Of a stretch of 38,468 nucleotides of DNA, positions 17,821 to 27,290 are shown one piece after another. The stretch comes from AWTP1-13 sp036280295. Its GTDB lineage: Bacteria; Pseudomonadota; Alphaproteobacteria; Rhizobiales; Hyphomicrobiaceae. Under the pieces are notes generated by a model. That model ran no database searches and was not told where the DNA came from. It saw only the letters and a list, made by a program, of their open reading frames with translations. How positions within the stretch are numbered: the first letter of the stretch is position 1; the number at the start of each line of letters is the position of its first letter. The DNA lies in NCBI GenBank assembly GCA_036280295.1, contig DASURA010000072.1, forward strand, positions 1 through 38,468, written 5' to 3'. The position numbers were made by a program, and so were the translations under genes.

Positions 17821-18738
17821 TCAGGCCGACGATAGAGGCGAGGGGTCCGACCCGGCTCCAGGCGAGCCGCCCTTCCGCTCCAGCGGTGTGTCGGCCAGGG
17901 GGTTCTCGGTATCGGCGGCCAGCGTCTGCAGCAGGCCGCCGTGCAGGCGCTGGGCGAACTCCAGCGTCCGAGCCACGACGATCTGGCGCTGCCGGTCGAG
18001 GGTGACGATGTGATAGCTGTCGTCGAGCACCACAGTCTCCTTGAGGCCGCCCAGGTTGCCTTGCAGGTAGTGGAGGTTGCGCAGGCTCGCGCGGTCGTCC
18101 TCGCGCGGATGAACGATGAGAGCGGGTTGCCGGATCTGGCCGATCTCCTGCCTGACCCGCTGCACCAACCAGCGCAGCTCCAACATCAGGCATCCAGGCA
18201 ACGCGGCGATCCCCGCGCGCGAGCTGTCACCGCTGGCAATTGCCTGCGCAACGATCGCGCGCAAACGCGGGTCCTTGATGCCCCAGGGATGTCGCTCGGA
18301 AAAGGGAAACCAGTCGGCGAACCACTTGTGCGCGACCAGCCGGAAGAGCGCCGCATGCCAGGGGACGCCCCAGCCATCGAGCCACAGCGACGGGGCATAG
18401 AGGGCGAGCCCGGCAACCGTTTCCGGACGCGAGGCAGCCAGGTGAAGCGCCAGGATCGAGCCGACCGAAAGACCGCCGACGACGACGGCATCGCAGCGCG
18501 TCCGCAGCACATCGTGCTCGCGCTCGACGCTCTCGTACCAGTCCAGCCAGCCGGTGGCTTTCAGCTCATCCACGCCGCCGCAATGCCCCGCCAGCTTCGG
18601 CACGTGCACCGTATGCCCCTCGCGGGCGAGGCCTTGGGCGATGTAGCGCATCTCCATGGGCGTGCCACCCAGGCCGTGAATGAGCAGGAAACCGAGCGGT
18701 CCGCTGCCCCAGCGCATGCCTAGGTCTGCTGCCTGCAT
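17821..18738 (-). CDS. Alpha/beta hydrolase, carboxylesterase or monoacylglycerol-lipase-like
   Basis: 305 residues with the alpha/beta-hydrolase order: FLLIHGLGGTPMEM (oxyanion loop, residues 17-30), GLSVGS with the nucleophile Ser near 95, an Asp in IVHPREDDRAS near 235 and a His in DDSYHIVTLDRQ near 265. This pattern and the length resemble carboxylesterase Est30 and its relatives, which cleave short- to medium-chain esters. The last 40 residues are extra and low in complexity. No signal peptide, so it is cytoplasmic. It ends one base before the ATG at 17820 that opens the longer reading of the next gene. The next gene upstream on this strand is a HAD phosphatase. Confidence 0.85.
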   Translation of the reverse strand: MQAADLGMRWGSGPLGFLLIHGLGGTPMEMRYIAQGLAREGHTVHVPKLAGHCGGVDELKATGWLDWYESVEREHDVLRTRCDAVVVGGLSVGSILALHLAASRPETVAGLALYAPSLWLDGWGVPWHAALFRLVAHKWFADWFPFSERHPWGIKDPRLRAIVAQAIASGDSSRAGIAALPGCLMLELRWLVQRVRQEIGQIRQPALIVHPREDDRASLRNLHYLQGNLGGLKETVVLDDSYHIVTLDRQRQIVVARTLEFAQRLHGGLLQTLAADTENPLADTPLERKGGSPGAGSDPSPLSSA

Positions 18739-18754
18739 CTTCCTCGTGTCCGAT

Positions 18755-19549
18755 CTAGGCGCTGGTCTCCCGTCGCGACGGCGATGGGCAGCGGACTGTG
18801 CCGGATGCCGTGGTCCGGCCCGCGCGCCGCTCCAGCCATTGCGCCAGGTGCGAGGTAACGTCGTCGAAATTCCTGAACGAGGCGTGCGCGATGCCGCGCG
18901 TGCGGCAGAAGTCGGCGAGCGCCCCTTTGGCGATCACGAAGCCGGCGCGCGCCGCCATGCAGAAGTCGGAGCGGCCGTCGCCGATCACAACCGAGCGGTC
19001 GTCGCCCCAGTTTCCATGCGCGCACTTGCAGTTGGCAGCCCCCGTGCGGCAGTCGCTGCGGCAGTACGGCATGGCCAGGCGCCACCGATTGCCGCCCTTC
19101 CATTCGAGCGCGTTGGCAAAGAAGCGGATGGGCAGCCGCGCCGCATCGAGCGCCGTGGCAACCATCCGGTCGAAGCCGTCCGATACGATCGCCAGGTCAA
19201 CGGAACGGCTGCGACAGAAGCCCACGAAGCGATGGAAGGCTGGATCGATGCGGACCGAGCGGATGGCGGAGTCGAGCTCATCCGGCGTCGCACGCAGCAA
19301 GTCTACCTGGCGCTGCATGCACTCGCGCGAGGTCAGCCTGCCGGCCTGCCATTCGGCCTCGACCACACGCCAGGCCGGATCAGCGAGCTGCTCGAGCAGC
19401 CGGTCGGTCGGGTCGTCGGGCGCGATTGTCCCATCGAAATCAAGGAGGACACGATAGCCGGTGCTGATCGGGGCCGGTTGGGGCGGGGCTCGAGACACTA
19501 GGCGGCCCGTTCGCACGACCCGGCACCGACGCACCTGCGCCGCAGGCAT
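18755..19549 (-). CDS. HAD-family phosphatase, MtnX/phosphoserine-phosphatase-like
   Basis: The HAD motifs are clear: VLLDFDGTIAPDDPTDRLL (motif I with the nucleophile Asp), AIVSDGFDRM (motif II Ser), and VVIGDGRSDFCMA (motif IV Asp). A Cys cluster, CRSDCRTGAANCKC, sits in the cap-proximal region; similar clusters occur in MtnX-like members and may bind metal. MtnX dephosphorylates a methylthioribose-derived intermediate in methionine salvage, but no other salvage gene is near, so the substrate is open. The frame is open back to 19711. ATG 19549 was chosen because residues before it look random, and GTG starts even closer to motif I are possible. 19550-19764 holds no gene I can support. Confidence 0.8.
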   Translation of the reverse strand: MPAAQVRRCRVVRTGRLVSRAPPQPAPISTGYRVLLDFDGTIAPDDPTDRLLEQLADPAWRVVEAEWQAGRLTSRECMQRQVDLLRATPDELDSAIRSVRIDPAFHRFVGFCRSRSVDLAIVSDGFDRMVATALDAARLPIRFFANALEWKGGNRWRLAMPYCRSDCRTGAANCKCAHGNWGDDRSVVIGDGRSDFCMAARAGFVIAKGALADFCRTRGIAHASFRNFDDVTSHLAQWLERRAGRTTASGTVRCPSPSRRETSA

Positions 19550-19764
19550 GGGCGCAGCGACCAACTCGAACGCATGCTCGTCACTCCTGCCGCTATTTCT
19601 TGCCGTCCCACATCGAGCGGCAGCAGGCGCCGATCGCCGGGACGCGCAGAAGCAGCAGAAGCATTGCCGGCAGCCACTTGGCGAGCCTGCACCGCGGGCT
19701 GTGGTAAACACGGGGCAGACCAGGAGACGCTGCGAAATCGGGCTAAACCCTCGTCAACCAATCA

Positions 19765-20502
19765 CTAATTGGCGGCGCCCGTTCTCCCCGGCCCATGATG
19801 GTCAGCACCGGCGATCTCGCTGATGAGCTTGCGCAGCACTGCCTCGGCGAAGGTATCGTAGCTCTCCGCGGCAATGGCGAAGGCGTTGGGTCCGCCGATC
19901 ACGTTGGCCTGGTAATACTCGTCGAGACCGGGCTCCAGCGCGAGGATCGGCAGGCCATTGATGGTGACGCCGTGCTTGATGGCTTCGTCGCGCGCCTCGG
20001 CGGCGGGGCGCCCGCGGTTGTTGGCGCCGTCTCCCGATACGTCGATCACCTGCCGCTCACCTTTCGTGCCGCTTTCCGCAAACAGCGACATGGCATGGTC
20101 GATCGCACCGCTGATCGAAGTGCCGCCGCCGTAGAGCTGGCGCGTCATGCGCTCGATGGCATCCGCAAGAGCGAGCATGGAGGCCTCGTCGGAGATCACC
20201 ATCCAGGGCACCACCTGCGCCTGCTGGCCGGGGCCTGTCCACTGGGTCACGGTTACGGCAATCGACCGCGATGCACCGGAGCGGATCGCATCCAGGATGC
20301 GCCAGTTGCGGAATGCCTGGGCATAGCCCTGCATCTGCAGCTTGAAGCGCTCGTCGCTGACGCTGCCGGACACGTCCACGGCCAGAACGAGCTGCAGGTC
20401 GACGGCCGTCTGGGCGGCAGCGGGCGGGTTTGCTCCCAGCATCAACACCAGGGCAAGAAGCCAGGCGCAGAAGATTGCGGCGGTCCGTTGTGCCACGAGC
20501 AA
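19765..20502 (-). CDS. VWA-domain protein of the DUF1194 family, secreted
   Basis: 245 residues. An N-terminal signal peptide (AAIFCAWLLALVLMLGANPP, cleavage after AAAQ near residue 31) is followed by a von Willebrand A domain with the metal-ion site LAVDVSGSVSDE near 40-51, a Thr/Gly site at YGGGTSISGAIDHA, and the DVSGDGANNRGRP stretch near 150, all characteristic of DUF1194. The function of the family is unknown; VWA domains usually mediate binding. The start shown is TTG directly after the stop of the MoaD-like gene; GTG at 20496 is an alternative. The two genes are almost certainly co-transcribed. Confidence 0.85.
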   Translation of the reverse strand: MLVAQRTAAIFCAWLLALVLMLGANPPAAAQTAVDLQLVLAVDVSGSVSDERFKLQMQGYAQAFRNWRILDAIRSGASRSIAVTVTQWTGPGQQAQVVPWMVISDEASMLALADAIERMTRQLYGGGTSISGAIDHAMSLFAESGTKGERQVIDVSGDGANNRGRPAAEARDEAIKHGVTINGLPILALEPGLDEYYQANVIGGPNAFAIAAESYDTFAEAVLRKLISEIAGADHHGPGRTGAAN

Positions 20503-20748
20503 TCAGCCACCCGCGATCGGCGGCAGGATGTACACGTCGCTCTCGGCGGCGATCACCTGGAACAAGGCGTCCTGGTAGATCTGGCCGTCGATGGCGATGG
20601 CTACCCCCTGTGAGAGCTGTGGTGCCAGGGAGGGATAGCGCTCTTCAAGACGGGCGAGCAGCTGGCGCACGCTGGCGGCGTCGATCTCCATCTCGGCGAT
20701 GCCGCCTGTGTGCTGGCGCAGATTGCCGGTCAAGGTTACGTGAGCCAT
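20503..20748 (-). CDS. MoaD/ThiS-family small sulfur carrier-like protein
   Basis: 81 residues with the beta-grasp pattern of MoaD: VTLTGNLRQHTGG at the start, a central helix VRQLLARLEERYPSLAPQL, and the C-terminal ILPPIAGG ending in the Gly-Gly that is activated to a thiocarboxylate in this family. MoaD supplies sulfur for molybdopterin. No moaE, moeB or other cofactor gene is nearby, so it could serve another sulfur-transfer pathway. It sits immediately upstream of the VWA gene without a gap. GGAAGGAGAGCGC lies just before the ATG, a good ribosome site. Confidence 0.8.
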   Translation of the reverse strand: MAHVTLTGNLRQHTGGIAEMEIDAASVRQLLARLEERYPSLAPQLSQGVAIAIDGQIYQDALFQVIAAESDVYILPPIAGG

Positions 20749-20927
20749 GCGCTCTCCTTCCTTGCGCCGAACCGATCGGGACGGGCTCAGCCCCTCGCCG
20801 CAACCGGCGTGAACGGGTCCACCCCCTCATCTTACCCGTCGTCTCTTATCGGCGGGTTTGGATGAAGGTCCGATCCTTTCACGGGTCTTTACCCTGTCCC
20901 TGTCCCTGTCCACGCCCGCGACTCCGC

Positions 20928-21803
<876 letters not shown>

Positions 21804-22001
21804 AACGCCCGCTTCTATAGCCGCCGTGGTCTCCAGTGCAGGGCCTCGTACAATTGCGGATACCCTACGGGCACACTAGCCGAAGAAGACGCCGTTGCGA
21901 AAGGCGCAACGCATGTCTCCCCCAACTAAGGAATTGCCCTCTCGGCGCCTTGGTTGCAGCTTAGCTGGAGATCGTTGCTGGGGATCAAGGCCGGGGGGCC
22001 G

Positions 22002-23276
22002 ATGGGACGTAGGGGTCTTGGGATACGCCGCCTGACTGCGGCTGGGCGGCGCGTCGCGCTCGCGCTGGTCGGCGCCGCTGTGGCGGTCGCCGCGGTGTTG
22101 GCGGGCTGCGCCTCCGGCAGCAAACCGGGTGAGCTTGGCGTGACTGCCTTCAGCCCGGCCGCGCTCCTGCCCCCGTCAGGCCCGCCCAAGGTTGCCATCC
22201 TTGTGCCGCTCTCAAGTCAGGGAGCGCCCGGCGTGATCGCCAGGAATCTCAAGCAGGCCGCGGAGCTGGCGGTGTTCGAGCGCGACAGCCGCAACCTGGA
22301 GCTGATGATCAAGGACGACAAAGGCACCCCTGAAGGCGCCAAGGCCGCCGCCGAAGAGGCGATCAGCCGTGGCGCGTCGTTGTTGCTCGGGCCGCTTTAC
22401 GCGAAGTCGGTCGCGGCGGTGGCGCCCGTCGCGCGCAAGGCCGGCGTACCGGTGGTGGCGTTCTCCAGCGACCGGCAGGTGGCCGGCAATGGCGTCTATC
22501 TCCTGAGCTTCCAGCCGGAGCCGGAGGTTGGGCGCATCGTGTCGTTTGCCGCCATGCGCGGCAAGCTGCGCTACGCTGCCCTGATCCCGCACGACAGTTT
22601 CGGCAAGCTGGTCGAGCCGGTGTTCCGCGATGCGGTTGCCCGCAATGGCGGCACCGTCGTTGCGCTGGAGACGTATCCGGCCAACGCCAACGCTCTGTTG
22701 AAGCCGCTGCGCAAGATCAGCGCCGATATTGCCGCCGCCGAGGCCGCAAACCAGCCCATCGAGGCCCTGTTCATGCCAGGTGGCCAGGATTATCTGGAGC
22801 TGCTGGGTCGCCTGCTGCCGATCGCCAAGATCAATACGCGGAAGGTCCAGGTGGTCGGCACCGGCGGCATGGACTATCCCAACGCGGGACGCGACGCTGC
22901 GCTGGTAGGCGCCTGGTATCCAGGCCCAGACCCGAGCGGCTGGAGCGAGTTCGCGCAGAAGTTTGCCAAGACCTATCAGGCCGCTGCACCGCGTATCGCC
23001 GGCCTTGCCTTCGACGCCACGAGCATGGCCATTGCTCTCGCCGGCGACCCGGCCCGCTACAGCGCCGCTGCGCTGACGCGCGCCAACGGCTTCAGCGGCA
23101 TCGATGGCGCCTATCGCCTCCGGGCTGATGGCACCACCGACCGGACCCTAGCCATCCTTGAGGTGCAGAAGTACGGCCCGACCGTGATTGAGCCAGCTCC
23201 GCCCCTCGGTGCTCCGCCAAAGGCCACGTCTGCCACCGTCTCGGGAGGGTTCAACCTGTTCAAGGTCATGCAGTAG
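22002..23276 (+). CDS. Penicillin-binding protein activator, LpoA/LppC-family lipoprotein
   Basis: From the ATG at 22002 (GGGGGG just upstream), 424 residues; a TTG at 21954 is less likely. A lipoprotein signal with the lipobox VLAGC (Cys near residue 36) is followed by a periplasmic-binding-protein-type domain: KVAILVPLSSQGAPGVIARN, the partner strand ELMIKDDKGTPEGAKAAAEEAI, and LLLGPLYAKSVAAVAPVARK. This is the alphaproteobacterial form of the LpoA C-terminal domain, expected to be tethered to the outer membrane and thought to stimulate class A penicillin-binding proteins. The activator role here is inferred from the family. It is convergent with the ThDP subunit gene ending at 23319. Confidence 0.88.
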   Translation: MGRRGLGIRRLTAAGRRVALALVGAAVAVAAVLAGCASGSKPGELGVTAFSPAALLPPSGPPKVAILVPLSSQGAPGVIARNLKQAAELAVFERDSRNLELMIKDDKGTPEGAKAAAEEAISRGASLLLGPLYAKSVAAVAPVARKAGVPVVAFSSDRQVAGNGVYLLSFQPEPEVGRIVSFAAMRGKLRYAALIPHDSFGKLVEPVFRDAVARNGGTVVALETYPANANALLKPLRKISADIAAAEAANQPIEALFMPGGQDYLELLGRLLPIAKINTRKVQVVGTGGMDYPNAGRDAALVGAWYPGPDPSGWSEFAQKFAKTYQAAAPRIAGLAFDATSMAIALAGDPARYSAAALTRANGFSGIDGAYRLRADGTTDRTLAILEVQKYGPTVIEPAPPLGAPPKATSATVSGGFNLFKVMQ

Positions 23277-23318
23277 GGCGCAATCGGAGCGACCCGCGAT
23301 TGCACTGCTGCCACGCTC

Positions 23319-23915
23319 TTAACCCACGCCCAATGCCGCCCGGAAGCGGTAGGCGATGGTGGCGCCGTCCTTCTCGGGCAGCGCCCAAGGGTCCTCGGTG
23401 AGGGCGATCTTGGCGATGGCGAGCACCGGGCCGGGCGTCTTGAACAGCAGATCGGCCAGCTCACCCACGGTACTCTGCTCGGTCACCGTCAGCGTCTTGC
23501 CGATGCCGAAGCCCCGCGCAACTGCGGCGATATCAGTGCGGCCGGAGGTAAGGCCGGGCTGGCGGCCGGTCTCGCCGAAGTGCTCGTTGTCGAGCACCAG
23601 GATGCCGAGATTGCCAGGCGCCTGATCTGCCACCACACCGAGCGCGCCGACACCCATCAGCATCTCGCCATCGCCGGTGATGCAGACGACGCGCTTTGAG
23701 GGCTGTGCCAAGGCCACGCCAAGCGCGGTCGGCACGGCCAGGCCCATCCCGCCCCAGGAGTAGAGGTATTCCGGGCTGTCGCCGGCGGCGAAGGCGTCCC
23801 ACGTCGGGCTGCCGAGGCCGCAAACGACGAGGGCGCCGTCGCGCCGCGCCAGCAGCTCGGCCACGAACGGCCGGCGGGCGATCTTGTTCGAGGCGGGTGT
23901 GTTGCTCATGCTCAT
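23319..23915 (-). CDS. ThDP-dependent decarboxylase-like enzyme, C-terminal (beta) subunit
   Basis: 198 residues covering only the ThDP pyrophosphate-binding domain. The motif ITGDGEMLMGVGALGV begins near 107 and is completed by LVLDNEHFGETGRQP about 25 residues later (the G-D-G to N pattern). It resembles the beta subunit of sulfopyruvate decarboxylase (ComE) and the C-terminal half of phosphonopyruvate decarboxylase. Its start overlaps the end of the alpha-subunit gene by 4 bases (ATGA), so translation is coupled. The substrate is unknown: no coenzyme M or phosphonate genes are present. Confidence 0.85.
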   Translation of the reverse strand: MSMSNTPASNKIARRPFVAELLARRDGALVVCGLGSPTWDAFAAGDSPEYLYSWGGMGLAVPTALGVALAQPSKRVVCITGDGEMLMGVGALGVVADQAPGNLGILVLDNEHFGETGRQPGLTSGRTDIAAVARGFGIGKTLTVTEQSTVGELADLLFKTPGPVLAIAKIALTEDPWALPEKDGATIAYRFRAALGVG

Positions 23916-24433
23916 TTCCGGCCGAACCCCTTGGCGCCTATGATGCGCTGGCTCACCAGCACGGCAGCGCTGAGCCGGCCATGGAATGCCAGGTCGGCTG
24001 CCGCGGCGAACGTCTCGCCCACCTCCTCGGGCTTATCGACAGGAAAGCATTTGACGCCGACTGCCTCCAGCGTCGGCCGCACCGCCTGGCCCATCGGCAC
24101 CTGCCACGGATTGAACTCGCCCCATTGCCCGCGCATGGTCACCAGCATCAGGCACGGCGCGCGCAGGGCCGTTGGCAGCCCCAGCGCGTTGATGCAGTTG
24201 CCCACACCCGAGGACTGCATGGCGATCATGGCGCGCGAGCCACCCAGCCAGCAGCCGGTGGCAACGCCGATGCCTTCTGGCTCGGTGGAGAGCGTGACGA
24301 GGCGCATGCCGTCGTCTGTCTCCACCATCCTGAGCAACTGCGTGAGACCGCCGTCCGGCACGGTGCAGACGGTGGCAATGCTGCGCGCCTGCATGGCGCG
24401 GAACACGTCAGCGGACCAGTCGTGGGAAGGCAT
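23912..24433 (-). CDS. ThDP-dependent decarboxylase-like enzyme, N-terminal (alpha) subunit
   Basis: 173 residues from the ATG at 24433; the open frame continues to 24664 but that part is repeat and intergenic DNA. It is the pyrimidine-binding half of a ThDP enzyme: TVCTVPDGGLTQLL near the start, the activating Glu in LSTEPEGIGVATGCWLGG near 50-67, and MQSSGVGNCINALGLP near 75-90. Members include the ComD subunit of sulfopyruvate decarboxylase and phosphonopyruvate decarboxylase. It works with the beta subunit encoded directly downstream. Confidence 0.85.
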   Translation of the reverse strand: MPSHDWSADVFRAMQARSIATVCTVPDGGLTQLLRMVETDDGMRLVTLSTEPEGIGVATGCWLGGSRAMIAMQSSGVGNCINALGLPTALRAPCLMLVTMRGQWGEFNPWQVPMGQAVRPTLEAVGVKCFPVDKPEEVGETFAAAADLAFHGRLSAAVLVSQRIIGAKGFGRK

Positions 24434-24818
24434 CGTGACCTGTTGCTCGCTGCGGATGCTGCTGCGACTGCGTCGGCGATCCTCACGCGTAAAGGATTTC
24501 GTTGCCAGCCTCCTAATCCACAAGCCACCCTTGCGCAATCGCGCTTGATATCGGCGCTGGAAAAGGCGGTGGTCCCGCCGTCGTCGCATCCGCAACTGTC
24601 CTGATCGCGAAATTCGTCTCAGCGTGCCGCGAGGTTGGAACGAATTTCGCGATCTGAAGGACACTAGCCAACATTATGATTGCCAGTGCGATTCAGATCG
24701 AGAAGTCCGCTTCGCCACCTAGCCAAACCGATGAAGCGGGCCTTCTCGATCATCGCACCAGCGTGGCGCAACACGTACGCCTTGTTGCTCTTTCTGCCTT
24801 CGGCTAGCGTTTCGAGGC
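24434..24818. other. Gene-free gap between the decarboxylase pair and the FAD oxidoreductase
   Basis: The gap lies between two divergent genes and must hold both promoters. Its centre is the second copy of the triple-hairpin repeat (24596-24765). 24434-24595 and 24766-24818 contain nothing I recognise. Confidence 0.6.
24596..24765 (-). repeat. Triple-hairpin dispersed repeat, copy 2 (inverted)
   Basis: Reverse complement of 15407-15572 with about 90 percent identity by eye. Here the outer hairpin GATCGCGAAATTCGT/ACGAATTTCGCGATC is perfect (24602 onward), and the other outer hairpin, GATCGAGAAG to CTTCTCGATC, is kept around the loop that contains CTAGCCAAACCGATGAAG. The middle hairpin is imperfect (CTAGCCA against TTGCCAG). 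Unlike copy 1, it sits between divergent genes. Confidence 0.9.
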
Positions 24819-26159
24819 ATGCAGCCCAGGGAGCCCCCCTTGTCCACCGACACCAAGCCTACCACCTCGACCCGCGTCGTTCAGCGCACGGCCCGCGCCG
24901 TGCCGCGCGAGCTTGGCGTCGATATCTGCGTGGTCGGCGCCGGTATCGCCGGCACGGCCGCTGCGCTGCAGGCGGCCCGGCTCGGCCGCCGCGTGGTGAT
25001 CGTGGATGGCCTGCCGGCGCTGGGCGGTCAGGCGGTGAACTCGATCATCGCCACGTTCTGCGGCCTGTTCTCCAACGGCACGCACGGATACCAGCTGACC
25101 TACGGCATCGCCGAGGAGATCCTGTCCGACCTGGAGAAGGAGGACAAGGCCCTCTTCTATCGCAACGGCCCGGTCACCACCGTCGTCTACTACGACGAGG
25201 TCGTGCTCGGCCGCTGGGTGGAGCGGCAGATCGAGAAGGCCGGCGTCATCCCGCTGCTCGGTGCGGTGCTGCGCGATGTCGAGATGGATGGCCGCCGCAT
25301 CGTCAAGCTGCACTTCGCCACCCGCTACGGCGATGTCGCAGTGAGGGCCGCCGGCTTCGTCGATGCTACCGGCGACGCCGCGCTGGCGTGGAACGCGGGC
25401 CTGCCCTGTCGCGAGCCTGCCGATGCCAAGGTGTTCGGCTCGCAGATGGTGGTGCTTGAGAATATCGATGAGGCACACGCTCCCGCGAAGCCTGAGATCT
25501 CCGAGCGCATGAAGGAGCGGGCCGGCGATTATGGCTTGCGGCGCCGCGAGGGCTTGGGCTTCGTTATCCCCGGCCGCGGCATCGCCGCCATGAACATGAC
25601 GCACGTGGAAACGCCGCTGGATCCGCTGGAGGCCTCCTTCAAGGCGCTGGAGGGCAAGGACCAGGCCGACCGCGCGGTGGCCTTCCTCAAGGCCGAGTTT
25701 CCCCAGTGCTTCGGCAATGCCAAGATCCGCGCCTATGGCTTTCCGGGCATCCGCCAGACGCGCTGGCTCAAGGGCGTGCACCAGCTCACCGAAGATGAGG
25801 TGCGCGCCGGCATCCGCTTCGACGATGCCATCGGCCGCACCGCCTGGCCGATTGAGCTGCACGATCACGCGCAGGGCCATCACTGGCACACGTTCGGCGA
25901 AGAGCACATGCACTACATCCCGCTGCGCAGCATGGTCTCGCCCGATGCCGACAATCTGGTGGCCGCGGGCCGCTGCATGGACGGCGACGCCGCCGCCCTC
26001 TCCTCCACCCGTGTCATGGGCCCGTGCATGGCCATGGGCATGGCAGCGGCGCATGCGCTGGACATCGCCGGCAGCGGCAGCGTGCACCAGATCGACCTCG
26101 GCACGCTGCAGGCCCGTGTGAAGGACAACGTCGAGGCCAAGGTGTACCGGTGGAAGTAA
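24819..26159 (+). CDS. FAD-dependent oxidoreductase (FAD_oxidored family)
   Basis: 446 residues. The dinucleotide-binding motif DICVVGAGIAGTAAALQAAR is at residues 35-54, followed by VVIVDGLPALGGQAVNSI. A C-terminal FAD-contact stretch, LVAAGRCMDGDAAALSSTRV near 388-407, is typical of PF12831-type proteins. Family members oxidise or reduce diverse small molecules, and the substrate is unknown. There is no signal peptide; a later Met or GTG start is possible because the first 30 residues are poorly structured. It is divergent from the decarboxylase-like pair, so the two units may share a pathway, but that is only a guess. Confidence 0.85.
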   Translation: MQPREPPLSTDTKPTTSTRVVQRTARAVPRELGVDICVVGAGIAGTAAALQAARLGRRVVIVDGLPALGGQAVNSIIATFCGLFSNGTHGYQLTYGIAEEILSDLEKEDKALFYRNGPVTTVVYYDEVVLGRWVERQIEKAGVIPLLGAVLRDVEMDGRRIVKLHFATRYGDVAVRAAGFVDATGDAALAWNAGLPCREPADAKVFGSQMVVLENIDEAHAPAKPEISERMKERAGDYGLRRREGLGFVIPGRGIAAMNMTHVETPLDPLEASFKALEGKDQADRAVAFLKAEFPQCFGNAKIRAYGFPGIRQTRWLKGVHQLTEDEVRAGIRFDDAIGRTAWPIELHDHAQGHHWHTFGEEHMHYIPLRSMVSPDADNLVAAGRCMDGDAAALSSTRVMGPCMAMGMAAAHALDIAGSGSVHQIDLGTLQARVKDNVEAKVYRWK

Positions 26160-26357
26160 GCGCCGGCCGCATCCCCTCACCCCGCGGTGCCGACCGGGAA
26201 GGGGCCCGTGCGATGCGCCGGGAAAGGGGGAGCCCCGTTCCTCCCAGGAGTGCACCGATGCTTTTTCCTTCCCTGGGTACCGCAGCTTGACTTGGGTCGA
26301 GGGCGGGTGCAGTGCGGATTGCGCGTTACGCGCAGCTAAGGATGGATGGAGGCTGAC

Positions 26358-26618
26358 ATGGCGTTCCTGACGGCAGATGTTGTTTCGGACCCGGGCGGAG
26401 AGCTTCCCTACAAGGTTGTGTTCAAGCAAGGCGAGACCATTATTGGCGAGTGGCCGGTCGAGACCCAAGCCGAAGGCGAGCAGCAGATCGTCGACCTCAT
26501 CCGCGATGCCATCGGCGACGAGCGCGAGGACGAGGGCGACGAGGAGGATGACGAGGACGAGGATGAGGATGACGACGATCGCCCTCGCCGTGGCAGCCCC
26601 GCCCGCGACGACGACTGA
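26358..26618 (+). CDS. Small protein with a highly acidic tail, unknown function
   Basis: 86 residues from the ATG at 26358, with GGAGG six bases upstream; an ATG at 26346 lacks such a site. The N-terminal 50 residues look folded (FLTADVVSDPGGELPYKVVF, then GEWPVETQAEGEQQIVDLIR). The C-terminus from about residue 55 is nearly all Asp and Glu, closing with RPRRGSPARDDD. I do not recognise a named family. The acidic tail suggests binding to a basic partner. The upstream gap 26160-26345 has GC-rich short inverted repeats but no gene. Confidence 0.7.
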   Translation: MAFLTADVVSDPGGELPYKVVFKQGETIIGEWPVETQAEGEQQIVDLIRDAIGDEREDEGDEEDDEDEDEDDDDRPRRGSPARDDD

Positions 26619-26660
26619 GCCGGACCGTTAGCAATTTAGCAAGAAGTGCGCGCGGCCCGG

Positions 26661-27290
26661 CTACATGCCGTGCCAGGGCCGCGCCAACCGCGCCATCAGG
26701 CTGCGAAAGCGGATCGGGCGGTCCTGCGCCACCACGCAGATGCACCCCTCGGGGCCGGCGATGGGTGTGTGCTCGACCGCCTCGTCAAGGTCGCACACGT
26801 CGCCGCGGTGGTAACAGCCGGTGCTGTCCTCCAAGGTGCCACGCAGCACCAAGGTCAGCTCGCTGCCCAGGTGGCCATGGTTCGGCAACCTGGCGCCGGG
26901 CTTGCCTTTGAAGACGTGGAGCAGCCCTTCGCCCGTAATCGGCAGGCGTTTCACCCAGACGCCGCGCGAGAGCCAGCGCCAGCGCACCGACTGAAGATCG
27001 TCGCCGATCAGAGTGGCGAGCGGCGGGGGGACCTCTGCCGCCTGGGAAGGCTCCGCGCTCCGCCGGTGGCTTGGCGTCATGTTTGGTGCCGCCGGCTCGG
27101 GGCGCCGCAGCGGAACGCCAGGCAGGTCGGCAAGCAGGGCACCGCCCATCAGCTCCATCACCGCAAGCTCGTCGCGGCAGCGCTCGCAGAGCGCCAGGTG
27201 AGCGGCAGTGACGGCCGCCAGCGCGCCCGGCAATGCGCCGGCCGCGTAGCTCATCAGCGTGGAGTCGTCCGGATGGTGGGTGATGCTCAT
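26661..27290 (-). CDS. chrR: ChrR-family anti-sigma factor with C-terminal cupin domain
   Basis: 209 residues. The N-terminal zinc anti-sigma domain shows HHPDDSTLMSYAAGAL and then HLALCERCRDE, the H-x3-C-x2-C zinc site, near residues 31-38. The C-terminal half is a cupin (RLPNHGHLGSELTLVLRGTLEDSTGCYHRGDVCDLDE) with His and Glu ligands near 137-145. In Rhodobacter sphaeroides, ChrR holds the ECF sigma factor RpoE and releases it on singlet-oxygen stress. The start overlaps the stop of the sigma gene by 4 bases (ATGA), so the two are translated together. Confidence 0.9.
   Translation of the reverse strand: MSITHHPDDSTLMSYAAGALPGALAAVTAAHLALCERCRDELAVMELMGGALLADLPGVPLRRPEPAAPNMTPSHRRSAEPSQAAEVPPPLATLIGDDLQSVRWRWLSRGVWVKRLPITGEGLLHVFKGKPGARLPNHGHLGSELTLVLRGTLEDSTGCYHRGDVCDLDEAVEHTPIAGPEGCICVVAQDRPIRFRSLMARLARPWHGM

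Noticed and set aside
20891..20908. Three CCCTGT units upstream of the MoaD-like gene.
   Set aside because: Too short to call a functional repeat; it may be chance.
24804..26468. A 554-codon open frame opposite the FAD oxidoreductase.
   Set aside because: It covers the antisense of a gene with clear FAD motifs and two intergenic regions, and has no recognisable domain.
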